In this document: positions 1 through 8,337 of the stretch, piece after piece | Layout: each line of letters opens with the position of its first letter | Numbering within the stretch: the first letter of the stretch is position 1 | Source of the DNA: Amycolatopsis sp. | Lineage (GTDB): Bacteria; Actinomycetota; Actinomycetes; Mycobacteriales; Pseudonocardiaceae | Reading direction: 5' to 3' | Length of the DNA: 64,000 bases | Assembly: GCF_025464955.1 (NCBI RefSeq) | Contig: NZ_JAODNM010000076.1 | Coordinates: 1-64,000 of the forward strand | The notes under the pieces: generated by a model | The model's input: the letters and a program-made list of their open reading frames with translations, nothing else | What the model was told of the DNA's origin: nothing | The model's database searches: none | Translations under genes and position numbers: made by a program

Positions 1-385
1 CCTGCTTGAGGCGGGCGAGGAAGGCCGGGTCGATGGTGTAGCTCGGCGCCCCGGTGGTCAGGTGCGGGTACCAGGTCACCGGGATGCGCAGGAAGTTGAA
101 CTTGGTGGCGATCTGGTCGATCATCGCCTTGGTGGTGGCCGGGTTGCCCCAGCAGGTCTCGCACGGGGTCGCGTCGAAGGAGTTACCCAGGTTCCAACCC
201 GCCTTCAGCTGACTCCAGATGTCCGTGCCGTCGTCGGCGCGGTTCCCGTGCTGGCTGACGACCGCGCCGGGGGCGGGTACCGCCACCGCGCTGGTGACGC
301 CCATCGAAGCCAAGACCATGGTCAAGACGGCAACCAGCGCGATGCGCCGTCGGCGTGCACGGTGTTGTTCGGGGATGGGTCGCAT
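1..385 (-). CDS. Secreted GH5 cellulase (endoglucanase), N-terminal part
   Basis: This is the first 128 codons of a gene that runs off the left edge. The ATG at 385 follows a perfect CAGGAGG ribosome site. The protein opens with an Arg-rich, then hydrophobic signal peptide ending near AVA-VP. It continues with the GH5 subfamily opening GWNLGNSFDA, a WGNP stretch and FLRIPVTW. These belong to the first strands of the GH5 TIM barrel, which hydrolyses beta-1,4-glucan outside the cell. The catalytic glutamates would lie beyond the edge, so activity cannot be judged. A CebR-like palindrome lies about 70 bases upstream, which suggests cello-oligosaccharide control. Confidence 0.88.
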   Translation of the reverse strand, partial: MRPIPEQHRARRRRIALVAVLTMVLASMGVTSAVAVPAPGAVVSQHGNRADDGTDIWSQLKAGWNLGNSFDATPCETCWGNPATTKAMIDQIATKFNFLRIPVTWYPHLTTGAPSYTIDPAFLARLKQ

Positions 386-453
386 GTTGCTTACCTCCTG
401 AATCGCGGGGGGAGGTCGATGTCCTACCAGGGCGCACAATCCGGCACCAATTC

Positions 454-467
454 TGGAAGCGCTTCCA
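454..467. promoter_or_regulatory. CebR-like LacI-family operator
   Basis: TGGAAGCGCTTCCA is a perfect palindrome. It differs from the known actinobacterial CebR box TGGGAGCGCTCCCA at one symmetric pair. CebR is a LacI-family repressor released by cello-oligosaccharides. The site lies about 70 bases upstream of the cellulase start, so it fits control of that gene. A weaker relative, TGGAAGCGCCTCCC, lies at 637-650. Confidence 0.6.
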
Positions 468-689
468 GATTACCCAGAGGTCGGCCCGTACTTTCGGATC
501 CTGAGCGCATCTCCCGCACCTGCGAACCAGCCGCGTTGCGGGCTTGGCCGCACGCGTGCGCACCAGACCAGGCAGATGCCGGGCCACGGCCCTGGGGAGT
601 CGACCCGCTCCCCGCGCCACATTGGAAGGTACTACATGGAAGCGCCTCCCGCGATACTTACTCTAAGTCTAAATTTAACCTTGCCTTGT

Positions 690-700
690 TGGTCTAGACC
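690..700. promoter_or_regulatory. DasR-type (dre) operator
   Basis: TGGTCTAGACC contains the perfect palindrome GGTCTAGACC and matches the core of the Streptomyces dre consensus (TGGTCTAGACCA) at 11 of 12 positions. DasR is a GntR-family regulator that senses GlcNAc-derived phosphosugars and controls chitinase genes. The site lies between the cellulase and the glucanase/chitinase arm, about 430 bases before GH55. No dasR gene is in the window. Confidence 0.5.
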
Positions 701-899
701 TCGGATACTCCTCTTAAGATCATGAAGGAGCGTTCGAAAGCACGACCTGAGAGGTGATCATGACTGTGACGCTTACCCTGCGACCCAGAGCGTGCACTTC
801 GACTGCGTCGCGCCACAGAACGAACGCGCGGCCGCTGAGATAGACGACAGCGAGATCCGCCACAATCCACTGTTCGGCGGCATGGCCTGACACTGCTAC

Positions 900-1083
900 G
901 GCGATCGCGGAATCTGCACCGAACTGCCACCGTCCACAACGGAGACTCGCGCAGCGGCCAGGTCGACTACGCCGTCGAGCACGACGGCACGGGGCAGTTG
1001 ACGACGTTCAAGCCAACTGGGGCGGCGAGTCGTCCAGATACACCCTGCCTGGGCAGACCTCGGCCGCCTTCGCCTTCAATTGA
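900..1083 (+). pseudogene. Remnant of a carbohydrate-active enzyme C-terminus
   Basis: The last about 30 codons before the TGA at 1081-1083 read NWGGESSRYTLPGQTSAAF and similar. This resembles the closing beta-sandwich strands of GH30- or GH5-type enzymes. Just upstream a different frame carries protein-like sequence (SGQVDYAVEHDGTGQL), so the piece is frameshifted and has no start. The family assignment is tentative. It may be the tail of a lost glycosidase gene that once stood before GH55. Confidence 0.3.
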
Positions 1084-1122
1084 GCCCAGACTTCCGTTGG
1101 GCAGGGCCAACACCAGAGGAGG

Positions 1123-1141
1123 AATGTCCATTGCGGACATT
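1123..1141 (+). promoter_or_regulatory. Inverted repeat around the GH55 start codon
   Basis: AATGTCC-N5-GGACATT is a perfect 7-base inverted repeat whose loop contains the TTG start codon at 1131. A similar TGTCCATTGTGGA stretch lies just before the GH19 gene (from about 4917). It may be an operator or an initiation-region hairpin; nothing here separates the two. Confidence 0.35.
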
Positions 1142-2903
1142 TGAACGGAAATCCCGGTTGCTGACGATAACGCTGCTGGGATCGGTTCTGACCGTACTCG
1201 TCACCCAGGCCGCCGTCGCCGCGCCGCCCAGCAAGGCCGGCCCGCCGGCGTCCGCGCGCACAGCAAGCCCGAGCGACGCTCCCGATTTCGGCCCCAACGT
1301 GAAGATCTTCGACCCCTCGATGTCCTCTTCGGACATCCAGTCTCAGCTCGACAGCATTTCCAACCAGCAGCAGGGCAACGAGTTCGGCGGCGACCGCTAT
1401 GCCGTGATGTTCAAACCCGGCACATATAACAACGACGTGAATGTCGGCTACTACACCCAGGCACTGGGCCTGGGGCTGAACCCCGACGATGTCACCATCA
1501 ACGGTGGTGTGCACGTCCAGGACCAGAACGGTGGCGCCCTCGTCAATTTCTGGCGCGGCGCCGAAAACTTCGCGGTGAATCCGTCCGGCGGCACGGACAC
1601 CTGGGCGGTGTCCCAGTCGTCGCCGATGCGGCGGGTGGACATCCACGGCGACCTCCAACTCTCCGACAGCGGCTATTCGAGCGGCGGGTTCCTGGCCGAC
1701 TCGAACGTGACCGGCCAGGTGCGCTCGGGCTCACAACAACAGTGGCTGTCCCGCAACACTTCTTGGGGCAGTTGGGACGGGTCCAACTGGAACATGGTCT
1801 TCGTCGGCGCGCAGAACGCGCCGGCGCAGTCCTTCCCCAACCCGCCCGACACCACAGTGGACCAGACACCGGTGGTGCGTGAGAAACCGTTCCTCTACGT
1901 CGACGGCTCGGGCAACTACCAGGTGTTCGCGCCCAGCGTGCGCACGAACACCGCCGGTACGACCTGGGGCAGTGGCACGGCTCCAGGGAAATCGCTGCCG
2001 ATCAGCCAGTTCTACATCGCCAAGCCCGCCGACACCGCCGACACGATCAACAGCGCCCTCGCATCGGGCAAGAATCTACTGTTCACACCGGGCGTCTATC
2101 ACCTGAGCAGCGAGATCCACGTGACCCGGCCCGACACGGTTGTCCTCGGCCTCGGACTGGCCACCCTCACCCCGGACAACGGCAACGCGGCGATGAAGGT
2201 CGACGACGTCAACGGCGTCGAGATCGCCGGGTTGCTGCTCGACGCCGGACAGACCAACTCCCCGGTCCTGCTGGAAGTAGGCCCGAGCGGCTCAGGCGCC
2301 GACCACAGTGGCGATCCGACGACGCTGTCCGACGTCTTCTTCCGCGTCGGTGGCGCCGGTGTCGGCAAGGTGAGCCAGGCAGCGGTGATCAACAGCAACA
2401 ACGTCATCACCGACGACACGTGGATCTGGCGGGCCGACCACGGTGACGGCGTCGGTTGGAACGACAACACCGCTGACAACGGGCTGGTCGTCAACGGCGA
2501 CAACGTCACCGCGTACGGCCTGGCCGTCGAGCATTTCCAGCAGTACCAGGTGATCTGGAACGGCAACGACGGCCGCACGTACTTTTTCCAGAACGAGATG
2601 CCCTACGACGTCCCGGATCAGGGCACCTGGCGCGGTGGCGGGAACGGATACGCCGCCTACAAAGTCGCCGACACTGTCACGAACCACCAGGCCTGGGGCC
2701 TCGGCAGTTACTGCTACTTCAGTACCAATCCCAGCGTTGTGGCCGATCGTGCGTTCGAAGTCCCGAACACACCGGGCGTGAGTCTCCACGGTCTGGTCAC
2801 GGTTTCGCTGGGCGGCACCGGGACGATCACCAACATCATCAACGACACCGGCGGCTCGGTGAATTCCGGCAACACCGTCGCCGACCTGTCCAATTACCCG
2901 TAA
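1131..2903 (+). CDS. Secreted GH55 exo-beta-1,3-glucanase (laminarinase)
   Basis: The protein has 590 residues. The TTG at 1131 is chosen because AGAGGAGGA lies eight bases before it and a clean Sec signal peptide follows (KSRLLTITLLGSVLTVLV, cleaved near AVA-AP). The rest follows the bacterial GH55 pattern: WAVSQSSPMRRVDIHG, QQQWLSRNTSWG, REKPFLYVD, TPGVYHL, VVLGLGLATLTP, WIWRADHGDGVGW, and AVEHFQQYQV followed by FFQNEMPYD, which carries the glutamate region assigned to catalysis in this family. GH55 enzymes have two right-handed beta-helices and release glucose from beta-1,3-glucan, as in fungal walls. The chitinases directly downstream support a fungal-wall role. Confidence 0.9.
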   Translation: MRTFERKSRLLTITLLGSVLTVLVTQAAVAAPPSKAGPPASARTASPSDAPDFGPNVKIFDPSMSSSDIQSQLDSISNQQQGNEFGGDRYAVMFKPGTYNNDVNVGYYTQALGLGLNPDDVTINGGVHVQDQNGGALVNFWRGAENFAVNPSGGTDTWAVSQSSPMRRVDIHGDLQLSDSGYSSGGFLADSNVTGQVRSGSQQQWLSRNTSWGSWDGSNWNMVFVGAQNAPAQSFPNPPDTTVDQTPVVREKPFLYVDGSGNYQVFAPSVRTNTAGTTWGSGTAPGKSLPISQFYIAKPADTADTINSALASGKNLLFTPGVYHLSSEIHVTRPDTVVLGLGLATLTPDNGNAAMKVDDVNGVEIAGLLLDAGQTNSPVLLEVGPSGSGADHSGDPTTLSDVFFRVGGAGVGKVSQAAVINSNNVITDDTWIWRADHGDGVGWNDNTADNGLVVNGDNVTAYGLAVEHFQQYQVIWNGNDGRTYFFQNEMPYDVPDQGTWRGGGNGYAAYKVADTVTNHQAWGLGSYCYFSTNPSVVADRAFEVPNTPGVSLHGLVTVSLGGTGTITNIINDTGGSVNSGNTVADLSNYP

Positions 2904-2958
2904 GCAGCACTGCAGTAAGCACATTCACTCCCCCTCCCCCTTCCCCACTGGAGAACTG

Positions 2959-3909
2959 ATGCCACACCCCCGAACCACACCACTGCTCGCGGGCGCTGTC
3001 GCGCTCGTCACCGGCTCAGCGGTGCTCGGCCTCGCGCCCGCGGCGAACGCGGCGCCCGCCGCCCTACCGGCACACTTCGCGGCGCCCTATCTGGAACTCA
3101 GCGACTCGACCGCCGGCCTCATGGCCGAGGACATGCAGGCCACCGGCACCAACTTCTACACGCTGGCATTCCTGATTCCCCAGAACGGATGTACCGCCCA
3201 GTGGGAGGCCGGAAACGCTCCGATCGGGTCCTTCTCCCAGCAGATCAAAGACCTCCAGTCGGCCGGCGGCGACGTGATCATCTCCTTCGGTGGGGCCGCC
3301 GGCGGTGAGCTGGCCCAGACCTGCACCTCGGTGCCGGACCTTACGGCCGCCTACGCGAACATCGTCAACACCTACGGGGTGAACCGGCTGGACTTCGACA
3401 TCGAGGGAAGCACCCTGGACGACTCCGCGGCCAACCAGCGGCGCAACCAGGCGCTGGCCGCGTTGCAGCAACAGAACCCCGCCGTGCAGGTGGACTACAC
3501 CCTGGCGGTGGCCCCGAACGGCCTACCCGCCGAGGAGATGGGGGTTCTGCAGGACGCCCAGTCGCAAGGGGTGAACGTCAGCGCGGTCGACATCATGGCC
3601 ATGGACTTCGGTGACGGTGAGAACGCCCTCAACGACGCGCTCTCGGGCTCGAAGGCGACGAGCGACCAGCTCGCCGGGCTCTACGGCATCTCCGGCGCGC
3701 AGGCGTACGGCAAGCTGGGCATCACACCGATCGCCGGGAAGAACGACGACAACGAGACCTTCAGCCAGGACGACGCGACCACCCTGGAGAACTTCGCCGC
3801 GTCCAACGGCGTGCAGCTCCTCGCCTTCTGGGAAGTAGCCAGCTACGACAAGGCCACGGGCTACGCCTACTCCAGGATCTTCAACCAGATCGCCGGAGGT
3901 GCCGCATGA
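2959..3909 (+). CDS. Secreted GH18 chitinase
   Basis: The 316-residue protein has a Sec signal peptide ending near ANA-AP and a single GH18 barrel with no binding domain. The catalytic strand reads RLDFDIEG, which contains the DxxDxDxE-type acid/base glutamate. YTLAFLIPQNGCTAQW and VIISFGGAAGGELAQTCT are typical of the short actinobacterial GH18 subgroup. The next chitinase overlaps it by four bases (ATGA), so the two are probably translationally coupled. It follows GH55 by 55 bases and probably shares its transcript. Confidence 0.92.
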   Translation: MPHPRTTPLLAGAVALVTGSAVLGLAPAANAAPAALPAHFAAPYLELSDSTAGLMAEDMQATGTNFYTLAFLIPQNGCTAQWEAGNAPIGSFSQQIKDLQSAGGDVIISFGGAAGGELAQTCTSVPDLTAAYANIVNTYGVNRLDFDIEGSTLDDSAANQRRNQALAALQQQNPAVQVDYTLAVAPNGLPAEEMGVLQDAQSQGVNVSAVDIMAMDFGDGENALNDALSGSKATSDQLAGLYGISGAQAYGKLGITPIAGKNDDNETFSQDDATTLENFAASNGVQLLAFWEVASYDKATGYAYSRIFNQIAGGAA

Positions 3910-4871
3910 GCGCCAAGTTCCGCTCCACGATGGGTGTGGCGCTGACCGCCGTCACGGCCGCCGCGTTCGCGCTGGCCGCCACCCCGGCGAACGCGGCCGG
4001 TGGCGGCGGTTTCGCCCCGTACACCGACATGTCCAACTCGACGGAGTCGTTGCTGGACACCGCGATCACCCAGCACGGCGTCAAGACGTTCACCGCCGCG
4101 TTTGTCATCGGCGCCGGGTGCAACGCGATTTGGGGGTCCACCCTGCCGGTGGGGTCCGACCCGGGCACCGATGCCGCGATCGGCAAGGCCAAGTCCGAGG
4201 GGGCCTCGGTGATCATCTCCTCGGGTGGCGCGGGCGGTGAACCCCTCGCGTGGACGTGCACGGACCAGAGTGCGATCGAGGCCGGCTACCAGAAGATCAT
4301 CAGCTCCTACGGGGTGAACTCACTCGACTTCGACATCGAGGGTGCCGCCATCGCCGATACCGCCGCGACCGCCCGGCAGATGACCGCGATGAAGGACCTC
4401 GAGGCAAGCAATCCGGGCCTGACATTCTCGGTCACGCTGCCGGTGCTGCCGAGCGGACTGACCCAGGACGGCGTCAACGTCGTCGCGGCGGCGAAGTCCG
4501 CCGGAGTCAAGATCGACAACGTCAACGTCATGGCCATGGACTACGGCGGCGGCACGCAGGACATGGGCCAAGCCGCCATCAGTGCGGCACAGGCCACGCT
4601 GTCCCAGATGCAGTCCGTCGACTCCGGTTACAGCTACGGCAATGTCGGCATCACCCCGATGATCGGTGTCAACGACGACAACTCGACGTTCACCCTCGAC
4701 AACGCCGCCACCGTGAAGAACTGGGCCTCTGCCAACGGTATCGGCCGGCTGTCCTTCTGGTCCGCCAACCGTGACCAGCCGTGTTCCGGCTTCGCGCCAC
4801 ACGCGTCGCCGACTTGCAGCGGTGTGAACCAGAACCAGCTGGCCTTCACCGACTCGTTCGCCGGCTTCTGA
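3906..4871 (+). CDS. Second secreted GH18 chitinase (paralogue)
   Basis: The 321-residue protein has a signal peptide ending near ANAAG and the catalytic strand SLDFDIEG. It shares the layout of its upstream neighbour (VIISSGGAGGEP, NVMAMDYGGG, NVGITPMIGVNDDNSTF), which suggests an old tandem duplication. It carries an extra C-terminal tail with two cysteines (QPCSGFAPHASPTCSG) that may form a disulfide. Its ATG overlaps the stop of the previous gene. A 14-base-pair hairpin follows directly. Confidence 0.92.
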   Translation: MSAKFRSTMGVALTAVTAAAFALAATPANAAGGGGFAPYTDMSNSTESLLDTAITQHGVKTFTAAFVIGAGCNAIWGSTLPVGSDPGTDAAIGKAKSEGASVIISSGGAGGEPLAWTCTDQSAIEAGYQKIISSYGVNSLDFDIEGAAIADTAATARQMTAMKDLEASNPGLTFSVTLPVLPSGLTQDGVNVVAAAKSAGVKIDNVNVMAMDYGGGTQDMGQAAISAAQATLSQMQSVDSGYSYGNVGITPMIGVNDDNSTFTLDNAATVKNWASANGIGRLSFWSANRDQPCSGFAPHASPTCSGVNQNQLAFTDSFAGF

Positions 4872-4879
4872 TCGGAGTG

Positions 4880-4911
4880 CCGGTGTGGGACCGGGCTCGG
4901 TCCCACACCGG
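4880..4911 (+). terminator. Hairpin after the GH18 pair
   Basis: A perfect 14-base-pair stem (CCGGTGTGGGACCG with its complement) closes on a four-base loop nine bases after the GH18 stop. There is no T tract, which is common for actinobacterial terminators. It may end or attenuate transcription before the GH19 gene. Confidence 0.75.
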
Positions 4912-4941
4912 TCGTGTGTCCATTGTGGAAGGAGCACTGCC

Positions 4942-5652
4942 ATGCTTATCAGACGTATGATGGCTTTTCTTGTCGGTGCGGCGACAGCCGCGGGAATGCT
5001 CACCGCGACGTCGGCCGCGGCCCACGCCGCGCCGGCTTCGTTCGTCAGCCAAGACCAGTTCAACCAGATGTTCCCCAGCCGGAACGGCTTCTACACCTAC
5101 GACGGCCTGCTCAACGCCATGAACTCCTACCCGGGGTTCGCTAGCACCGGCAGTGACACCACGCAGCGGCAGGAGGCGGCCGCGTTCTTGGCCAACGTCA
5201 GCCATGAAACCGCCGGCCTCGTGTACATCGTCGAGCAGAACACCGCCAACTACCCGACCTACTGCGACTGGGGCCAGTCCTACGGGTGTCCGGCCGGGCA
5301 GGCGGCCTACTACGGTCGCGGTCCACTCCAGTTGAGTTGGAACTTCAACTACAAAGCGGCCGGTGACGCACTGGGCATCGACCTGCTCGACAACCCGTGG
5401 CAGGTCGAGCAGGACCCGGCGGTCGCGTGGCAGACCGGGCTCTGGTACTGGTTCACCGGAACCGGCGCCGGTGGCACCACCTCGCACGACGCCATGGTCA
5501 ACGGCGCCGGTTTCGGTGCGACGATCCGGGCCATCAACGGCGGCCTGGAGTGCAACGGCAACAACCCCGACGAGATGCAGGACCGGATCAACCTCTACAC
5601 GCAGTTCGCCGGCGTCTTGGGCGTCGACCCGGGTGGCAACCTGTCCTGCTGA
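4942..5652 (+). CDS. Secreted GH19 chitinase
   Basis: The 236-residue protein starts at the ATG at 4942, seven bases after GGAAGGAG, and has a signal peptide ending near AHA-AP. The GH19 catalytic domain is complete: NVSHETAG carries the first catalytic glutamate, YYGRGPLQLSWNFNYKAAG is the family signature, and AINGGLECNG lies near the end. There is no chitin-binding domain, so it resembles the compact catalytic domain of Streptomyces ChiC-type enzymes. GH19 is an inverting chitinase often linked to antifungal activity and complements the retaining GH18 pair. Confidence 0.93.
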   Translation: MLIRRMMAFLVGAATAAGMLTATSAAAHAAPASFVSQDQFNQMFPSRNGFYTYDGLLNAMNSYPGFASTGSDTTQRQEAAAFLANVSHETAGLVYIVEQNTANYPTYCDWGQSYGCPAGQAAYYGRGPLQLSWNFNYKAAGDALGIDLLDNPWQVEQDPAVAWQTGLWYWFTGTGAGGTTSHDAMVNGAGFGATIRAINGGLECNGNNPDEMQDRINLYTQFAGVLGVDPGGNLSC

Positions 5653-5671
5653 CCGCTGTGCACGGCTTCGA

Positions 5672-5708
5672 GGGACCCCTGGTACGGATCATTCGTACCA
5701 GGGGTCCC
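5672..5708. terminator. Bidirectional hairpin between convergent genes
   Basis: A perfect 15-base-pair stem (GGGACCCCTGGTACG with its complement) closes on a seven-base loop. It lies between the chitinase gene reading right and the methyltransferase gene reading left, and probably serves both. Confidence 0.8.
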
Positions 5709-5764
5709 CCGGTACGAAACGGTTGAGCCCAGCAGCCAAGGCTTTTGCGCTCGCCTTCCCCAGG

Positions 5765-6538
5765 TCAGTGTTGCGTGATCTCCCGTTTGCGGGCGTCGAT
5801 CAGGTATCGCTGCGAGTGGCAGACGAACGAGCCTTCGACTTCGATCCGGTGATGGAGCCGCTCCAGCTGCGGGCGGTAGCGCTCGATGGTGAACCCGGGC
5901 ACGGTCCAGAGGACCTTGCGCAGGAAGTGGACGACGGCGCCGATGTCGAAGAACTCGACACTCAGCGCCTCCGAACGCAGGTCCACCACGGTGAGTCCGG
6001 CGGCTTCGGCTGCCGCGGCCGCGCGTCGCGGGCTTCGCGAGTCGTCGTCGGGGGTCGGTCCGACGATCGCCTCGTAGAGCTCGCGGTTGGTGCCGGCGCC
6101 GATGCCCTGCGACAGGTAAGTACCACCGATCCGCAGGACGCGCGCGATCTCGTCCCAGTGGATATACGTCGGATGCCTGCTGGTGACCAGGTCGAACGTG
6201 TCGTCGTCGAACGGCAGGTCCGCTTCGTTGGCCACCTGCACGACCGAACCGCCGAGCGGCTTGAGCGCGCGTTCCGCGATCGCGAGGTTGGGGAGCCAGC
6301 CCTCGGTCGCGAAGAGCGTCTTCGGCGGCTTGGGGATGCCGGAAAGCACCTCACCGCCGCCGGTCTGCAGGTCGAGCGCTGCCGTGGCGACGCCCATACG
6401 CTCGGCGAGGAGCCTTGAGTAGCCCCACGACGGGCGTTCCTCGGTGGCGCGGCCGTCGAACCAGGAGAAGTCCCAGCCGTCGACGGGCACCGCGTCGCCT
6501 TCGGCCAGGAGGTCCTCGAACGTCTTCAGCTTGGTCAT
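5765..6538 (-). CDS. Class I SAM-dependent methyltransferase
   Basis: The 257-residue protein has a Rossmann methyltransferase core. Around residues 55-65 ALDLQTGGGEVLSG replaces the usual DxGxGxG motif I. VVQVANEADLPFDDDTFDLVTSRH matches the motif that precedes the substrate pocket, and IARVLRIGGTYLSQ is the post-core helix and strand. The domain is a Methyltransf_11 type. The substrate cannot be told; some relatives act on rRNA or small molecules. It lies 50 bases downstream of the ABC-F gene on the same strand, so it may be co-transcribed with it. Confidence 0.75.
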   Translation of the reverse strand: MTKLKTFEDLLAEGDAVPVDGWDFSWFDGRATEERPSWGYSRLLAERMGVATAALDLQTGGGEVLSGIPKPPKTLFATEGWLPNLAIAERALKPLGGSVVQVANEADLPFDDDTFDLVTSRHPTYIHWDEIARVLRIGGTYLSQGIGAGTNRELYEAIVGPTPDDDSRSPRRAAAAAEAAGLTVVDLRSEALSVEFFDIGAVVHFLRKVLWTVPGFTIERYRPQLERLHHRIEVEGSFVCHSQRYLIDARKREITQH

Positions 6539-6589
6539 CTTCCGAGATTCCCAGTACCGACCAGGACCCGCAATGGAATTGAGGCCTCT

Positions 6590-8227
6590 TTAGCGGTCGA
6601 TGACCTTGCCGTCGACGACTTCGAGGTGCCGAGTGGTGGCGACCGCGTCGAGCATCCGCCGGTCGTGCGTGACCAGCAACAACGTGCCCGGATAGGTCGC
6701 GAGCGCAGCCTCCAGCTGCTCGATCGCGGGCAGGTCCAGGTGGTTCGTCGGTTCGTCGAGAACCAGCAGGTTCACGCCCCTGGCCTGCAATAACGCCAGC
6801 GCGGCCCGGGTCCGCTCGCCCGGCGACAACGTCTGTGCCGAACGCGTCACATGGGCGGCCTTGAGGCCGAATTTGGCCAGCAGGGTGCGCAGCTCGGCAT
6901 CGGCGAACTCCGGCACCTCGGCGGCGAACGCCTCCACCAGCGGGAGGTCGCCGAGGAACAGCTTCCGAGCCTGGTCGACCTCGCCGACGACGACGCCGGA
7001 GCCGAGCGTGGACTCCCCGGCGGTCAACGGGATCCGGCCGAGCATGGCGCCGAGCAGGGTCGACTTCCCGGCCCCGTTGGCGCCCGTGATGGCCACCTTG
7101 TCCGCCCAGTCGATCTGGACGTCGACCGGGCCAAGAGTGAACCCGCCGCGCTCGACCGTCGCCCCGCGGAGCACCGAGACGACCGCGCCGGCCCTGGGCG
7201 CGGCGGCGATCTCCATCCGCAGCTCCCATTCCTTGCGGGGCTCCTCGACGACGTCCAGCCGCTCGATCATGCGATCGGTCTGGCGGGCCTTCGACGCCTG
7301 CTTCTCGGTGGCTTCCGAGCGGAACTTGCGGCCGATCTTGTCGTTGTCGGGCGCCTTGCGCCGGGCGTTCTTGACGCCCTTCTCCATCCAGCCGCGCTGC
7401 ATCGCCCCGCGGGCTTCGAGGGTGGCCTTGGTATCAGCGAACTCCTCGTAGTCCTCACGGGCGTGCCGCCGGGCCACCTCGCGTTCCTCGAGATAGGCCG
7501 CGTACCCACCGCCGTAGGCCCTGACCTGCTGCTGGGCCAGGTCGAGCTCGACGACCCTGGTCACCGTGCGCGTCAGGAACTCCCGGTCGTGGCTGACCAG
7601 CACAGTGCCGGCGCGCAAGCCGGTGACGAAGCGCTCAAGGCGGTCCAGGCCGTCCAGGTCGAGGTCGTTGGTCGGCTCGTCGAGCAGGAAGATGTCGTAC
7701 CGGCTGAGCAGCAGCGAAGCCATCCCCGCCCGAGCCGCCTGACCGCCCGACAGCGAGGTCATCAACTGGTCGAGGCCGACGGTCAGGCCGATTTCGGCGA
7801 TGACCTCCTCAGCGCGATCCTCGAGGTCCGCGCCGCCGAGGGCGAGCCAACGGTCGAAGGCGTCGGCGTAGCGGTCGTCCGCGCCTGCCTTTTCGGCGGC
7901 GAGGTCTTCGGTCGCGGCGTCGAGCTCGGCCTGCGCGGCGGCGACCCCGGTCCGGCGGTTCAGGAACCCCGCGATCGTCTCTCCGGGACGCCGTTCCGGT
8001 TCCTGCGGCAGGTGACCAACCGTGGCCGTGGGCGGGCTGAGCCGCACTGTCCCGGCTTCTGGCACGGCGAGCCCGCCGAGGGTCCGCAGCAACGTGGACT
8101 TGCCCGCGCCGTTGACCCCGACGAGGCCGACGACGTCGCCTGGCGCGATGACCAGGTCCAGGCCGGAGAACAGGACGCGGTCGCCATGTCCGGCGGCGAG
8201 ATCCTTGGCGACGAGAGTTGCGCTCAT
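6590..8227 (-). CDS. ABC-F family ATPase
   Basis: The 545-residue protein has two ATP-binding cassettes and no membrane segment. The first has GVNGAGKST, LSGGQAAR and FLLDEPTNDLD. The second has GANGAGKST, LSPGERTR and LLVLDEPTNHLD. Between them is a charged linker rich in Arg and Lys, as expected for the P-site tRNA interaction motif of ABC-F factors. These proteins act on ribosomes, and some give resistance to macrolides, lincosamides or pleuromutilins. Whether this one is a resistance factor or a housekeeping factor cannot be told from sequence. The ATG at 8227 is preferred because the cassette starts directly after it. Confidence 0.88.
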   Translation of the reverse strand: MSATLVAKDLAAGHGDRVLFSGLDLVIAPGDVVGLVGVNGAGKSTLLRTLGGLAVPEAGTVRLSPPTATVGHLPQEPERRPGETIAGFLNRRTGVAAAQAELDAATEDLAAEKAGADDRYADAFDRWLALGGADLEDRAEEVIAEIGLTVGLDQLMTSLSGGQAARAGMASLLLSRYDIFLLDEPTNDLDLDGLDRLERFVTGLRAGTVLVSHDREFLTRTVTRVVELDLAQQQVRAYGGGYAAYLEEREVARRHAREDYEEFADTKATLEARGAMQRGWMEKGVKNARRKAPDNDKIGRKFRSEATEKQASKARQTDRMIERLDVVEEPRKEWELRMEIAAAPRAGAVVSVLRGATVERGGFTLGPVDVQIDWADKVAITGANGAGKSTLLGAMLGRIPLTAGESTLGSGVVVGEVDQARKLFLGDLPLVEAFAAEVPEFADAELRTLLAKFGLKAAHVTRSAQTLSPGERTRAALALLQARGVNLLVLDEPTNHLDLPAIEQLEAALATYPGTLLLVTHDRRMLDAVATTRHLEVVDGKVIDR

Positions 8228-8337
8228 GAGGAACCGAAGTCTACTGGGTGACGACGCACCGGCACCGACACGCGTACCCAAGGTGACATGCTCGCTAGGC
8301 TGTGCCGGTTCATGCCAGGTTCAGCTGTAGGTATGCG

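Larger units (their letters stand above)
386..1122. other. Regulatory region between cellulase and GH55 gene
   Basis: This 740-base stretch has no intact gene. It holds a perfect 14-base CebR-like palindrome, an imperfect copy at 637-650, a dre-like palindrome at 690-700, and a degraded coding remnant in its right third. The AT-rich patch around 655-720 is unusual for this GC-rich DNA and is a likely promoter area for one or both arms. Confidence 0.6.

Noticed and set aside
694..939. An 81-codon minus-strand frame in the cellulase/GH55 gap
   Set aside because: Its product is Arg/Ser-rich low-complexity sequence without a start signal, and it overlaps the dre-like site and remnant.
6851..8251. 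Long open frame (466 codons) on the plus strand across the ABC-F gene
   Set aside because: It is the antisense shadow of a clearly conserved ABC-F ATPase, and its product is low-complexity without family motifs.
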